A DNA stretch of 29,525 nt from Ravibacter sp964559125 (GTDB taxonomy: Bacteria; Bacteroidota; Bacteroidia; Cytophagales; Spirosomataceae). Location of the stretch: positions 1-29,525 of the forward strand of contig CAZLGW010000053.1 of the NCBI GenBank assembly GCA_964559125.1, written 5' to 3'. How positions within the stretch are numbered: the stretch's first letter is position 1; each line of letters opens with the position of its first letter. Below are positions 17,344 to 25,838 of the stretch, in pieces. The position numbers and the translations under genes were made by a program. The notes beneath the pieces were generated by a model. The model made no database searches. It saw only the letters and a list, made by a program, of their open reading frames with translations, and was not told where the DNA came from.

Positions 17344-17345
17344 TC

Positions 17346-19265
17346 ATGAGACAAGAATCAAAACAGGAAATCTCCATGAGCGAATTACAACGTCTCCCCG
17401 ATTATAACAGGTCCTTTCAAAAGAGGTCGAAACGTCGTATGCAGTATGCAGCGCTAGGGATACTTGGGCTGTGCCTCGTATCGTCCGGGTGCGGCGACGA
17501 CTTTCTGCTGGAAAAGCCCGTCTCTACGCTCACTACCGACGTTTACTATAAAACAGAAACAGGGTTTGAGGACCTTGTGAAGTCCTGTTATCCTCTCCTC
17601 CGGAATATCCATCAGAGCCGGATCCTGGTACTCAACGGGACAGATATCTTCTCGTCGGGTATAGGCTGGTCTGCAGCCCAGAAGGTAGATCCCAATACGT
17701 TCGACGTATACGATACCCGCCTGAACGGCACGAACGGCGATATCCTCGAGCTGTGGCGGCTTTTGTATGCCGAGATCGGACGGGCCAATACGGTGGTATC
17801 GCGTGCGCCGGACGTTACGATGGACGAGACCCGCAAAAATGTGAGGGTAGCCGAGGCTAAATTCCTGAGAGCGCTTTGCTATTTCTACCTGGTGCAGCAA
17901 TGGGGCGATGTACCTATGCCGCTGGTAGAGACCACTACCGCAAGCAAGGAGGCCACCAGGGTGCCGTCGAAAGATATCTATACGCAGATAATCGACGACC
18001 TCACGGAATGTGAAGCCAGGCTTCCGGCGGTGGCTTCCAACTACGGAAGAATTACAAAAGGGGCTGCCCAGTTCCTGTTATCGCGGGTTTACCTCACCAG
18101 GGGATGGAATTTTAGTAATGTGCTGGGAGGAAGTGACGCTGATTTTCAGAAAGCCCTGGAATATGCCGACAAGATCATTGAATCTTATCCGCTGGCTGCG
18201 AATTACAAGGATCTGTTCCCGGTCAGGTCAGAGAACCCGCTGACCCAGTATACAGGAGCCCAGAACGACAAGAATCCCGAGATCATCTTTTCGGTCCAGT
18301 ACAACTCCGATGTGCTTACCAATAAGACTGACCCGGCGTTCCAGGTAGATGCAGCGGGAGGGAATAATCTCCACTCCATATTCGGCGGTGGCGGAGAAGG
18401 ATTTGCCGGATCTGTCGGCAGGACCAGCGATTACAACCGGTATCAGAACGATCACATCGTAACCCAGGCAGTGTATCGTATGTTTGACCCGCAGCTCGAT
18501 ACCCGCTACGACCACAATTTCGTGGAAGTGGGCTACGCGTTGTCTAACGTAAACAATTTTCTGCCGATCCGCCTGAACTCCGATATAAAGATCAATATAG
18601 CAAAGGGTGACACGGTATGTTATTTCAGACCGTGGAACGACCCCGCCACAAGCCTGGAGGAAAGAGGGATCGATATAGGCGGAAAGAAGCATTACGCGGT
18701 GATCAATGTAGATGAATACGGCGGCGCCTACACGAGATCATCCGGCTTCGGCGCCGGCGATCATCCTATGATGTGGAAGTTCTGGGAGCCGGGTATTCAG
18801 TATGGGGATGCTTACGGTACGTTCAATGAAGCAGTATTCCGGTCGGCAGAAGCCTATCTTATCGCGGCCGAGGCTATTGTGAAAGGAGCTAAAAACGGTA
18901 AGCTGGGCGGAGCCGAAGTATACTACAATAAAGTGCTCGACAGGGCTTTGAATGAGGCAGGTGCAGATCCGAAATGCGCGGCCGAACCGGGCAACGTTAC
19001 TTCACTCGACGCAGTGTCGTACCGCGCTACCGCCGCCAACATTTCCATAGACATAATCCTCGACGAGAGGGCCAGGGAGCTGATGGGAGAATATTCCCGC
19101 TGGTTTGACCTGAAAAGGACAGGCAAGCTGATAGAACGGGTCAACAAATACAACCCGTGGGCGCAGAAATCGTCTGAGATAAGCACCAAACATTACCTGC
19201 GTCCGATTCCTCAAAGTGAGATAGACCTTTCTTTCCCGGCGATGAGCCAGAACGACGGATATTAG
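17346..19265 (+). CDS. susD-like: SusD/RagB family glycan-binding lipoprotein
   Basis: A 639-residue surface lipoprotein that caps the SusC barrel and binds the glycan. The lipobox LVSSGC (Cys49 from the first ATG) is followed by the typical mature start DDFLLEKPVSTLTTDVYY. The TPR-like helices (RALCYFYLVQQWGDVPM) and C-terminal signatures (RARELMGEYSRWFDLKR and HYLRPIPQSEIDL) are those of RagB/SusD. The first ATG at 17346 gives an unusually long positively charged n-region; the ATG at 17439 (residue 32) would give a normal 18-residue lipoprotein signal and may be the real start. A strong hairpin follows at 19305-19336. The glycan specificity cannot be read from the sequence. Confidence 0.94.
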   Translation: MRQESKQEISMSELQRLPDYNRSFQKRSKRRMQYAALGILGLCLVSSGCGDDFLLEKPVSTLTTDVYYKTETGFEDLVKSCYPLLRNIHQSRILVLNGTDIFSSGIGWSAAQKVDPNTFDVYDTRLNGTNGDILELWRLLYAEIGRANTVVSRAPDVTMDETRKNVRVAEAKFLRALCYFYLVQQWGDVPMPLVETTTASKEATRVPSKDIYTQIIDDLTECEARLPAVASNYGRITKGAAQFLLSRVYLTRGWNFSNVLGGSDADFQKALEYADKIIESYPLAANYKDLFPVRSENPLTQYTGAQNDKNPEIIFSVQYNSDVLTNKTDPAFQVDAAGGNNLHSIFGGGGEGFAGSVGRTSDYNRYQNDHIVTQAVYRMFDPQLDTRYDHNFVEVGYALSNVNNFLPIRLNSDIKINIAKGDTVCYFRPWNDPATSLEERGIDIGGKKHYAVINVDEYGGAYTRSSGFGAGDHPMMWKFWEPGIQYGDAYGTFNEAVFRSAEAYLIAAEAIVKGAKNGKLGGAEVYYNKVLDRALNEAGADPKCAAEPGNVTSLDAVSYRATAANISIDIILDERARELMGEYSRWFDLKRTGKLIERVNKYNPWAQKSSEISTKHYLRPIPQSEIDLSFPAMSQNDGY

Positions 19266-19304
19266 TTACCCCCCCTATATCAATTCATCTACCATCTGTA
19301 TTTC

Positions 19305-19336
19305 CCCGGCTCAGCACAGATCCTGTCTGGGCCGGG
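19305..19336 (+). terminator. strong hairpin between susD and the downstream PUL genes
   Basis: CCCGGCTCAG (19305-19314) pairs with CTGGGCCGGG (19327-19336) with one G:U pair. The inner ACAG (19316-19319) pairs with CTGT (19323-19326) around ATC, with a single bulged C. No T-run follows, so it is less a classical terminator than an attenuating or mRNA 3'-end-protecting structure, which would let susC/susD transcripts outnumber the sulfatase part. Confidence 0.55.
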
Positions 19337-19376
19337 TATCTACTAAGTGTATCAGTTAAGCCATTTTAAGGCAGAA

Positions 19377-20762
19377 ATGAATCGTCGGGAATTTCTTTTT
19401 AAAGCTGCCGCCGGAGCAAATCTTTCGCTGCTGTCACCAGGTCTTTTTGCCGGGAGGACAGCAGCCTCGCCATGGAAGAATTATGATTTCAGGCCATTCA
19501 GGGAGGGGCAGTTTCCTGTACCCGTCTTGCAGGTCACTCCCGATGACGGATTTTATATCCACACCTTTTATGATGTTTGTCCCTGGAGTCCTTCGGGGAA
19601 AATGCTGGCGCTTACCCGTCTCCCGTACCAGGGAAGAAAGCCGGCCTGGGGTGATACCGCCGGTGTCTGCCTGGTAGATCTTCAGAACCGGCGGATCAGG
19701 GAAATTTACCGGACCAGGGCCTGGTCTTTCCAATTGGGCGCCAACGTGCAATGGGACAGCGTTTCTGACCGGTATCTCTACACCAACGATATTATAAACG
19801 GTGAGGCAGTATGTGTGAGGATAGACCTGGAGAGTGAAGAAGTAAGGGCATTTGCCGGTTCGAAGTACGATGTGGCCCCGGACGGACGGTCGGTTATCAG
19901 CCCGAACCTCCTTAACATGAATATCCATCAGTACGGTTATGCTGTCCCCGACGGCCCGGGCGGGCGTCCCGTTCCGTTTACACCCGCGGATATGGAAAAA
20001 GAAGGCTTATGGCATACAGACCTGGAAACGAATACCAGGAAGATACTGGTCCCGATGAAGCGTTTCTTTGAAACGGCAGAGGACAAAGACAGGTATGCCG
20101 GAAGCATAGGCTACCTGTTTCATTCGAAGTACAACCGGCAGAATACAAGGATCCTCCAGGTGTTCAGGGCACAAATCGGCGGCAAGGGCAGAAATGCTTC
20201 TCTTTTCAGCATGAATACTGACGGCTCCGGCCTGGTGCAATGCCTTTCTGCGGAGCACTGGAACCAGGTTGCCCAATCGGGAGGCTCGGGAAACCATCCG
20301 AACTGGCATCCGGACGGCGAGCATATCATTATGAACTGCATCCCTACCTGGCTGGGCTTCCGGGAAATGATGTTCTGCAGGTTTCGTTACGACGGCTCAG
20401 GGTTCACAATTCTTTCCGAAAAGCACCGTGGGAGCGGGCACCCCATTGTGGAGCCTTCAGGCCGGTATCTGGTAGCAGACGCTTACCCCAAGCAATCGTA
20501 TGTAGGATCGCCGGAAGGTGAGGTAGCCATCCGGATGCTGGATACGAGAGACGATACGGAGCTGAGGCTCTGCAATATCCCGAATGATGTGGGCGGAGGT
20601 ATTAAACAGTCGAGAGCTGAGGATGCAGGCTCCGGCGGAAGCCATTACAAGCTCGACCCACATCCGGCCTGGAGCCGCGATTACCGCCAGCTATGTTTTA
20701 ACGGTGCGCCGGGAGGGCAGCGCCGGGTATTTATTGCAGATTTGAAAAAAGTATTGGTGTAA
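19377..20762 (+). CDS. Tat-exported beta-propeller protein, oligogalacturonate-lyase-like
   Basis: A 461-residue protein with a twin-arginine signal (MNRREFLFKAAAGANLSLLS). The body has repeated propeller-blade motifs of the TolB/PD40 type: PWSPSGKMLALTRL, HPNWHPDGEHIIMNC, VEPSGRYLVADAY and DPHPAWSRDYRQLCFNG. The layout and the conserved histidines before the blades (NHPNWHPDG, GSGHPIVEPSG, HYKLDPHP) resemble PL22 oligogalacturonate lyases, which use a histidine-bound metal to cleave unsaturated uronate oligomers, but I cannot confirm the catalytic set. It could equally be a binding or sensor propeller. The ATG at 19377 is chosen over 19347 because it starts the Tat signal. It begins the catabolic half of the PUL, 111 bp after susD. 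Confidence 0.6.
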   Translation: MNRREFLFKAAAGANLSLLSPGLFAGRTAASPWKNYDFRPFREGQFPVPVLQVTPDDGFYIHTFYDVCPWSPSGKMLALTRLPYQGRKPAWGDTAGVCLVDLQNRRIREIYRTRAWSFQLGANVQWDSVSDRYLYTNDIINGEAVCVRIDLESEEVRAFAGSKYDVAPDGRSVISPNLLNMNIHQYGYAVPDGPGGRPVPFTPADMEKEGLWHTDLETNTRKILVPMKRFFETAEDKDRYAGSIGYLFHSKYNRQNTRILQVFRAQIGGKGRNASLFSMNTDGSGLVQCLSAEHWNQVAQSGGSGNHPNWHPDGEHIIMNCIPTWLGFREMMFCRFRYDGSGFTILSEKHRGSGHPIVEPSGRYLVADAYPKQSYVGSPEGEVAIRMLDTRDDTELRLCNIPNDVGGGIKQSRAEDAGSGGSHYKLDPHPAWSRDYRQLCFNGAPGGQRRVFIADLKKVLV

Positions 20763-20824
20763 TGAGCAACTGTTTGAAGCAGAAGATTTTATTGCCGACT
20801 TTTAAGCATTCTTAATTGGTTGGA

Positions 20825-22572
20825 ATGAAAAAGATAGCTTTACTGGTCCTTTTAACAGGGCTGACAACGGCATTTGTGCGGCAAAACCCGGAATATGCCT
20901 TACCCATACCCGAAACCCGGCATCCTAATATCCTCTTTGCGATAGCCGACGACCAGTCTTTTCCGCATGCCTCGGCCTATGGCAGCAAAACATTTCTGAC
21001 CCCTGCTTTCGACAGTGTAGCCGCCAGGGGAGTCTTGTTTAACAATGCGTTTGTGGCGGCTCCGCAGTGCAGTCCTTCGAGGGCAGCTTTACTGACGGGC
21101 AGGAATATCTGGCAGCTGGAGGAGGCGGGGACACACTCAAGTTATTTCCCGAAAAAATTTCCCGTGTTCACCGATGCGTTGGAAAAAACCGGCTATTTCA
21201 TCGGTTATACGGGTAAACCATGGGGGCCGGGCAATTTCGAGGAAGCCGGCTGGAGCCGGAATCCTGTAGGTCCGGCTTTTAACAGGCACCAGGTCGGGAG
21301 TCGTCCCGCCAAGGGCATCAGCAGGAATGACTACGCGTCGAATTTTGGTGAATTTCTTTTGCAAAGGAAGCCTGGTCAGCCTTTCTTTTTTTGGTATGGC
21401 GGACAGGAACCGCATCGCGGATACGAGGAAGGGTCGGGCATCAGGGCAGGCCTGACGATCGACGAATCGGAGATCCCCGGCTTCCTGCCATCTGCCGACA
21501 GCATCAGGTCGGATTTGCTGGACTATGCATTGGAGATCGGTTGGTTTGACAGCCACCTGGGGAAAATGCTGGCCATGCTGAAGGAGATAGGCGAGCTGGA
21601 AAATACCATCGTAGTGGTGACTGCCGATAACGGGATGGCGTTTCCCTACGCAAAGGCAAATCTGCAGGAGTACGGTATTCACGTACCACTCGCAGCCTGC
21701 GGTCCTGGTATAGCCGGGAAAGGGCGCAGGGTAGACGACCTGGTAAGCCTGGCTGATCTCTGTCCGACTTTTCTCGAAGCAGCCGGTGTCCCGGTTTTTG
21801 AAGGAACGGCAGGTCGCTCGCTCTGGCCGGTACTGGGGAGTAGGCAATCCGGCGATGTTGATCCCGGCAGGGAATTTATACTGGCAGGTAGGGAACGGCA
21901 CACGCACGCCAGGCCCGATAACGTGGGCTACCCGGCAAGAGCTATCCGTACGAAGGACTACCTTTACATCATCAATTTCCTGCCGGAACGCTGGCCTTTG
22001 GGCGACCCGCCGCCGCCGTATCATACCGGTAAACCGGAAGGTCCCGATTTCAAGCCTATAACGGAGGGCTATGAAGATATCGACGCCTCGCCTTCCAAGA
22101 GCTTCATGATCAGGCACCGCACGGGCTATCCGGACCTTTTCAGTATGGCCTTTGAAAAACGCGGACGGGAGGAGCTTTACGATATCCGGACCGACCCGTA
22201 TTGCCTGCACAACCTCGCTTCATCACCGGCAACAGAGAAGACCCGGCGTGAACTGGAAAAGAAACTGATCGGCCTGCTGACCAGGCAGGGCGATCCGCGA
22301 GTGACCGGCGGAGGGGAAATATTTGACAGCTACCCCCGGTTCGGCCCGATGAGGCCCTTTGAAGGATTTAAGGAAAGGGGGCGCTATAATCCCGCATTTA
22401 TNNNNNNNNNNNNNNNNNNNNNNNNNNNNNNNNNNNNNNNNNNNNNNNNNNNNNNNNNNNNNNNNNNNNNNNNNNNNNNNNNNNNNNNNNNNNNNNNNNN
22501 NCGATGAGGCCCTTTGAAGGATTTAAGGAAAGGGGGCGCTATAATCCCGCATTTATACCCAAAAAACGCTGA
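20825..22572 (+). CDS. sulfatase 1 (CSPSR type), split by a spurious assembly gap
   Basis: A family S1 (formylglycine-dependent) sulfatase with a signal peptide. The metal-binding start is RHPNILFAIADDQ (Asp42, Asp43). The formylglycine site is CSPSRAALLTGR (Cys82). The downstream TADNGM and YGIHVPL segments complete the family pattern, and the overall look is closest to N-sulfoglucosamine sulfohydrolase-like (S1_8-type) enzymes. It hydrolyses sulfate esters or sulfamates on sugars, probably in the periplasm. The 100 N's at 22402-22501 interrupt the gene near its end, but the 55 bases on either side are identical. Joining them gives a 530-residue protein ending RYNPAFIPKKR with stop at 22570-22572, in frame. 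The ATG at 20825 starts the signal peptide. Confidence 0.88.
22402..22501. other. assembly gap of 100 N's flanked by a 55-bp duplication
   Basis: Exactly 100 unknown bases, the conventional length for a gap of unknown size. The 55 bases before it (22347-22401) are identical to the 55 bases after it (22502-22556). This pattern arises when two contigs overlapping by one k-mer are joined without being merged. Real sequence is probably continuous here. Confidence 0.95.
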
Positions 22573-22651
22573 TTGTTTTATTCAAATGAATCTCTGTTAA
22601 TCATATGTATCCTTTCTACGGAACTTTGAAAAATGGCCGGCGATATTCCAA

Positions 22652-22700
22652 CCGCCCGGTTGAAACCGGGCGGCTATTAAATGATTCGAGACTATGTCTC
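22652..22700. repeat. double-hairpin REP-like intergenic element
   Basis: CCGCCCGGTT (22652-22661) and AACCGGGCGG (22664-22673) form a perfect 10-bp stem around GA. Fifteen bases later, GAGAC (22688-22692) and GTCTC (22696-22700) form a second stem around TAT. No T-run follows the first hairpin (CTATTAAAT), so a plain terminator is not obvious. The pattern resembles the short repeated palindromic elements common between Bacteroidota genes; copy number in the genome cannot be judged here. Confidence 0.5.
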
Positions 22701-22750
22701 TGCTGTTTCATATAATAATCTAATATTCTGAAATACAGTTGGTTATTTTA

Positions 22751-24169
22751 ATGAAAAACCTGCTACGAGCAAAATTTCCGGGAAAAGGGTTCCTGACGAT
22801 CGTTATGATGCTGGCGGTCTTTTCCGCGGCTGCGCAAACCCCCGGACGTCCGAATATCATCCTGATCCTGACCGACGACCTGGGATGGAGCAGCCTCTCC
22901 GCCTACATGGACCGGCATACGGCCGGGTCGGGAAGCGACTACCACGAAACGCCGGCTATAGACAGGATGATAAAAGAAGGAATGCGGTTTTCACGGGGCT
23001 ATGCACCCGATCCGATCTGTACTCCAAGTAGAAGAAGCATCCAGTTCGGCCAGACTTCGCTGCGCCAGGGTGACGAAGAATTTGCAGAGAACTACACAGA
23101 TGCCGTCGCCAGACCGGCGTCTATACCCGAAATGCTGAAAAGCATAAATCCGGCTTATGCAGCCGCGCATTTCGGAAAGTGGGACCTGCGTGCCGGCATA
23201 ACGCCCGCACATCTTGGGTATGACGAAAGCGACGGTGATACAGGCAATCGCGACGGCGATTCGTCGCAGGACAGGGAGGACAAATGGCTGAAAGAATATA
23301 TCCATGACAACCCCAAGCAGACCGACAGCCTTACGGCCAGGGCTATCCGCTTTATGACGCGGCAATCAGTCGCCGGCAACCCGTTTTATCTCCAGGTGTC
23401 GCACTATGCCACACATGTTAATTTCGAAACCAGGCCGCAGACCTACCGGAAGTTTACAGATAAGAAAAAGGGGACAAAGCATGACAACGCAGCCTGGGCC
23501 GGAATGATCTACGACCTGGATGCCAGTATAGGGCGTCTCTTCGATGCCTTGGATTCGCTCGGCCTGTCAGACCATACGTATGTGTTTTTCATGGCCGATA
23601 ACGGCGGCGTAGAATTCATTCCGCCTGTCAGCAACCGGCTGGATCCACCGTCGGTATTTTCAAAGCCGATGAGAAACGCTCCCCTCCGGGGCGGGAAATG
23701 GACGCTTTACGAAGGGGGGATCAGGGTGCCGTTTATTGTGAAAGGGCCGGGGATCAAAGCCGGGACCCAATCGGATGTGCCGGTGGCAGGCTGGGATCTC
23801 CTCCCGACTTTCTGTGAACTGGCAGGGAACACCCCGGCAGACCGTAGTCGCCTGGATGGCGGAAGCTTTGCATCCCTGTTTAAAAATGGAGGGAAGGGAA
23901 AAGTAGCGCGTCCTTCCGACGATTTCTATTTTCATCGTTTCCATAATTCCTATCCTCATTCAGCCATCATTTCCGGGTCCTGCAAGCTGATCCATTTCTG
24001 GAAAACGGGTGTTACCGAGCTTTATGATCTCAGCGAAGATCCGGGAGAGATTCATAATATTCATGACAGGGAAAAAGCGAGGGCAGAGACGATGAAAGAA
24101 CGCCTTTTCAGCTATATCCGGAAAACGAATGCGGGGCTTGCTGTGAAATATCTTAATAAAGAGGATTAG
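22751..24169 (+). CDS. sulfatase 2 (CTPSR type)
   Basis: A 472-residue S1-family sulfatase with a signal peptide ending at SAAAQ. It shows the N-terminal metal site RPNIILILTDDLGWSS, the formylglycine motif CTPSRRS (Cys90), KWDLRAG in place of the usual GKWH-type lysine segment, and the second metal-site region FMADNGG. A charged insertion (YDESDGDTGNRDGDSSQDRE) lies mid-protein and could bind calcium. It is expected to remove sulfate from the PUL's glycan, with a substrate different from its neighbours because the active-site surroundings differ. The ATG at 22751 is chosen over an upstream TTG at 22739. The stop codon TAG lies in the first unit of the 8-bp tandem repeat that separates it from sulfatase 3. 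Confidence 0.92.
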   Translation: MKNLLRAKFPGKGFLTIVMMLAVFSAAAQTPGRPNIILILTDDLGWSSLSAYMDRHTAGSGSDYHETPAIDRMIKEGMRFSRGYAPDPICTPSRRSIQFGQTSLRQGDEEFAENYTDAVARPASIPEMLKSINPAYAAAHFGKWDLRAGITPAHLGYDESDGDTGNRDGDSSQDREDKWLKEYIHDNPKQTDSLTARAIRFMTRQSVAGNPFYLQVSHYATHVNFETRPQTYRKFTDKKKGTKHDNAAWAGMIYDLDASIGRLFDALDSLGLSDHTYVFFMADNGGVEFIPPVSNRLDPPSVFSKPMRNAPLRGGKWTLYEGGIRVPFIVKGPGIKAGTQSDVPVAGWDLLPTFCELAGNTPADRSRLDGGSFASLFKNGGKGKVARPSDDFYFHRFHNSYPHSAIISGSCKLIHFWKTGVTELYDLSEDPGEIHNIHDREKARAETMKERLFSYIRKTNAGLAVKYLNKED

Positions 24170-24200
24170 GCAATTAGGCAATTAGGCAATTAGGCAATTA
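24165..24200 (+). repeat. 8-bp tandem repeat ATTAGGCA, 4.5 copies
   Basis: Four perfect copies of ATTAGGCA (24165-24196) plus ATTA (24197-24200). The first copy contains the stop codon of sulfatase 2, and the array ends 8 bp before the ATG of sulfatase 3. It occupies exactly where ribosome loading for sulfatase 3 would occur. The unit is not a multiple of three, and such arrays are prone to slippage. Confidence 0.9.
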
Positions 24201-24208
24201 TTGTTGTT

Positions 24209-25720
24209 ATGAGGCGATTATTGATTCTGGTAGGGGTTTTGGGGGTGGTTGAGGGCTATTCGCAAACGGGGAAGCCGGGACATGTGATCATCATTATGGC
24301 CGACCAGCTGAGGGCCGACGTATTGGGGCCGGAGACTCCCCATATCAATGCGCTGCGGAAGGAGGCGGTCGAATTTAGCCGTGCTTACTGTGCCGCTCCG
24401 CTTTGTGCGCCTTCCCGGGCGTCTTTTTTTACGGGTCTTTATCCGAACCGTACGGGGTCGATGATCAATCCGTGGGCGAAGGAAGATGAAATATACGGTA
24501 CTGTGAGGGAGGGGATACCCAGTTTGTATACTATGATGGAGGATTCGTGGGACAGCCGGCATGTGGGTAAGCAGCATTTTTTTACGGCAGAGAAGATAGA
24601 CAGGAGAACGGGCTCCGGTACAAAATGGATTACGCAGGAAGACTATTCCCGGTGGATGAGCAGTGAAAACAAAGGCAAACCGGGAGGGAAAAGATTCAAG
24701 ACTGATGCGCCTGAATTGGTGTCGGGCAGCTTTACCAGGTTACGGTCGTATTCAACCCCGAAGACGGAATTGTATAAAGAGGGGGTTGACTATTTTCTCG
24801 ATCGCTATATCACCAACGAAAGCATCAGGGCCATAAAGGAAAGAGACAAAAGCAAACCACTGCTGCTGAATGCGATGTACCTGGCGCCGCACCCGCCGTT
24901 TCACATCCCGGATCCTTATTTTTCGATGTATAAGCCCGGCGACTTCCACCTGCCGGCAAACGTAGGGCGCTGGTATCCGGGGCAGTCCCCGCTCCAGATG
25001 TACAGTCTTACCGGCTTCATCGGCTCCCGCTATACCCGTGCGCAATGGAACGAAATATGGGGCAAATACCTGGGACTGGTCAGACTGCTTGACGATGAGG
25101 TCGGAAGGCTGATCGGAACCCTTAAGGAAGAAGGATTGTATGAAGATGCCCTGGTCATTTTTACGTCAGACCACGGAGAGATGCTGGGAAGCCATTCGCT
25201 CTGGCAGAAAATGTGCATGTACGAGGAGTCGGTGCGGGTGCCGCTGATCATGAAGCTTCCGAAGGGGTACCCGGTAAGAGTCCGGAATATCGGCACGCCT
25301 GTATGCCTGACAGACGTGCTGCCCACCGTGCTGGAGCTGAATGGTGTCGTGTCCTCCCCTGGGCAAACCGACGGGAAATCGCTGCTTCCCCTGCTGGCCG
25401 GAAGCGAGAAAGGGAGAGATGCTGTCTTTATACAATACGACGGGAACGGCTCTTTGGGTAATGCCCAGCGGTGCCTGGTTGACGGAAAGCTGAAGCTGAT
25501 CGCGGATACGTTCGGAGATGAGGTTTTTCTCGAGCTGTATGACCTGGAGAAAGACCCGCAGGAAACCCGGAATCTTGCGCTGAACGTTGAGAATAAAAAA
25601 CTGCTCAGCGGACTTGTGACAAAACTGGAAGCCCGCATGGCTGAATCCGGTGATCGCATCAGGTTTGAAGAAGATGTAGTGAAACGCTTCCTGGAGAATT
25701 ATGGAGGGGGGAAAGAGTGA
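24209..25720 (+). CDS. sulfatase 3 (CAPSR type, choline-sulfatase-like group)
   Basis: A 503-residue S1-family sulfatase with a short signal peptide ending at EGYSQ. The N-terminal metal-site segment is HVIIIMADQLRAD, which has Gln where many sulfatases have a second Asp, as in the choline-sulfatase-like group. The formylglycine motif is CAPSRASFFTG (Cys66), and GKQHF and FTSDHGEMLGSH (second metal site) follow. The C-terminal LYDLEKDPQETRNLA is usual for the family. The target is probably a sulfate ester on the PUL glycan. It starts 39 bp after sulfatase 2, with the 8-bp tandem repeat as its leader, so expression may vary with repeat number. It is followed by a 118-bp spacer with a hairpin and a heptad repeat. 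Confidence 0.92.
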   Translation: MRRLLILVGVLGVVEGYSQTGKPGHVIIIMADQLRADVLGPETPHINALRKEAVEFSRAYCAAPLCAPSRASFFTGLYPNRTGSMINPWAKEDEIYGTVREGIPSLYTMMEDSWDSRHVGKQHFFTAEKIDRRTGSGTKWITQEDYSRWMSSENKGKPGGKRFKTDAPELVSGSFTRLRSYSTPKTELYKEGVDYFLDRYITNESIRAIKERDKSKPLLLNAMYLAPHPPFHIPDPYFSMYKPGDFHLPANVGRWYPGQSPLQMYSLTGFIGSRYTRAQWNEIWGKYLGLVRLLDDEVGRLIGTLKEEGLYEDALVIFTSDHGEMLGSHSLWQKMCMYEESVRVPLIMKLPKGYPVRVRNIGTPVCLTDVLPTVLELNGVVSSPGQTDGKSLLPLLAGSEKGRDAVFIQYDGNGSLGNAQRCLVDGKLKLIADTFGDEVFLELYDLEKDPQETRNLALNVENKKLLSGLVTKLEARMAESGDRIRFEEDVVKRFLENYGGGKE

Positions 25721-25746
25721 AGAAATCCGCCGCTACAATATTGACC

Positions 25747-25759
25747 GATGCTACGCATC
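25747..25759. repeat. short hairpin, possible REP-like element
   Basis: GATGC and GCATC pair around TAC in the spacer after sulfatase 3. The surrounding CGCTACAATATTGACCGATG resembles, from memory, a Bacteroidota intergenic repeat that has a TACAAATATT lead followed by a palindrome. The stem is only 5 bp. Confidence 0.35.
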
Positions 25760-25797
25760 TGATTTAGAGACATTAACCTTTATAAAGATGAATAAGG

Positions 25798-25825
25798 GCT
25801 GATCGCTGACTGCTGAAAGCTGATA
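25798..25825 (+). repeat. heptad tandem repeat GCTGANN, four copies
   Basis: GCTGATC, GCTGACT, GCTGAAA and GCTGATA follow each other without a break. The array ends 13 bp before the ATG of sulfatase 4, so it lies in that gene's leader. The copies differ at the last two bases, so it is older or less slippery than the 8-bp array before sulfatase 3. Confidence 0.7.
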
Positions 25826-25838
25826 ACCTTTTATACGA

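Noticed and set aside
21137..22210. A 357-codon open frame on the minus strand inside sulfatase 1
   Set aside because: It is antisense to a clear sulfatase with full motifs, has no recognisable domain, and is the kind of shadow that GC-rich codon usage produces.
22347..22556. A true 55-bp duplication flanking an inserted segment
   Set aside because: The flanks are exactly identical, the gap is the conventional 100 N's, and removing one copy restores an in-frame gene end; a k-mer overlap between contigs explains it better.
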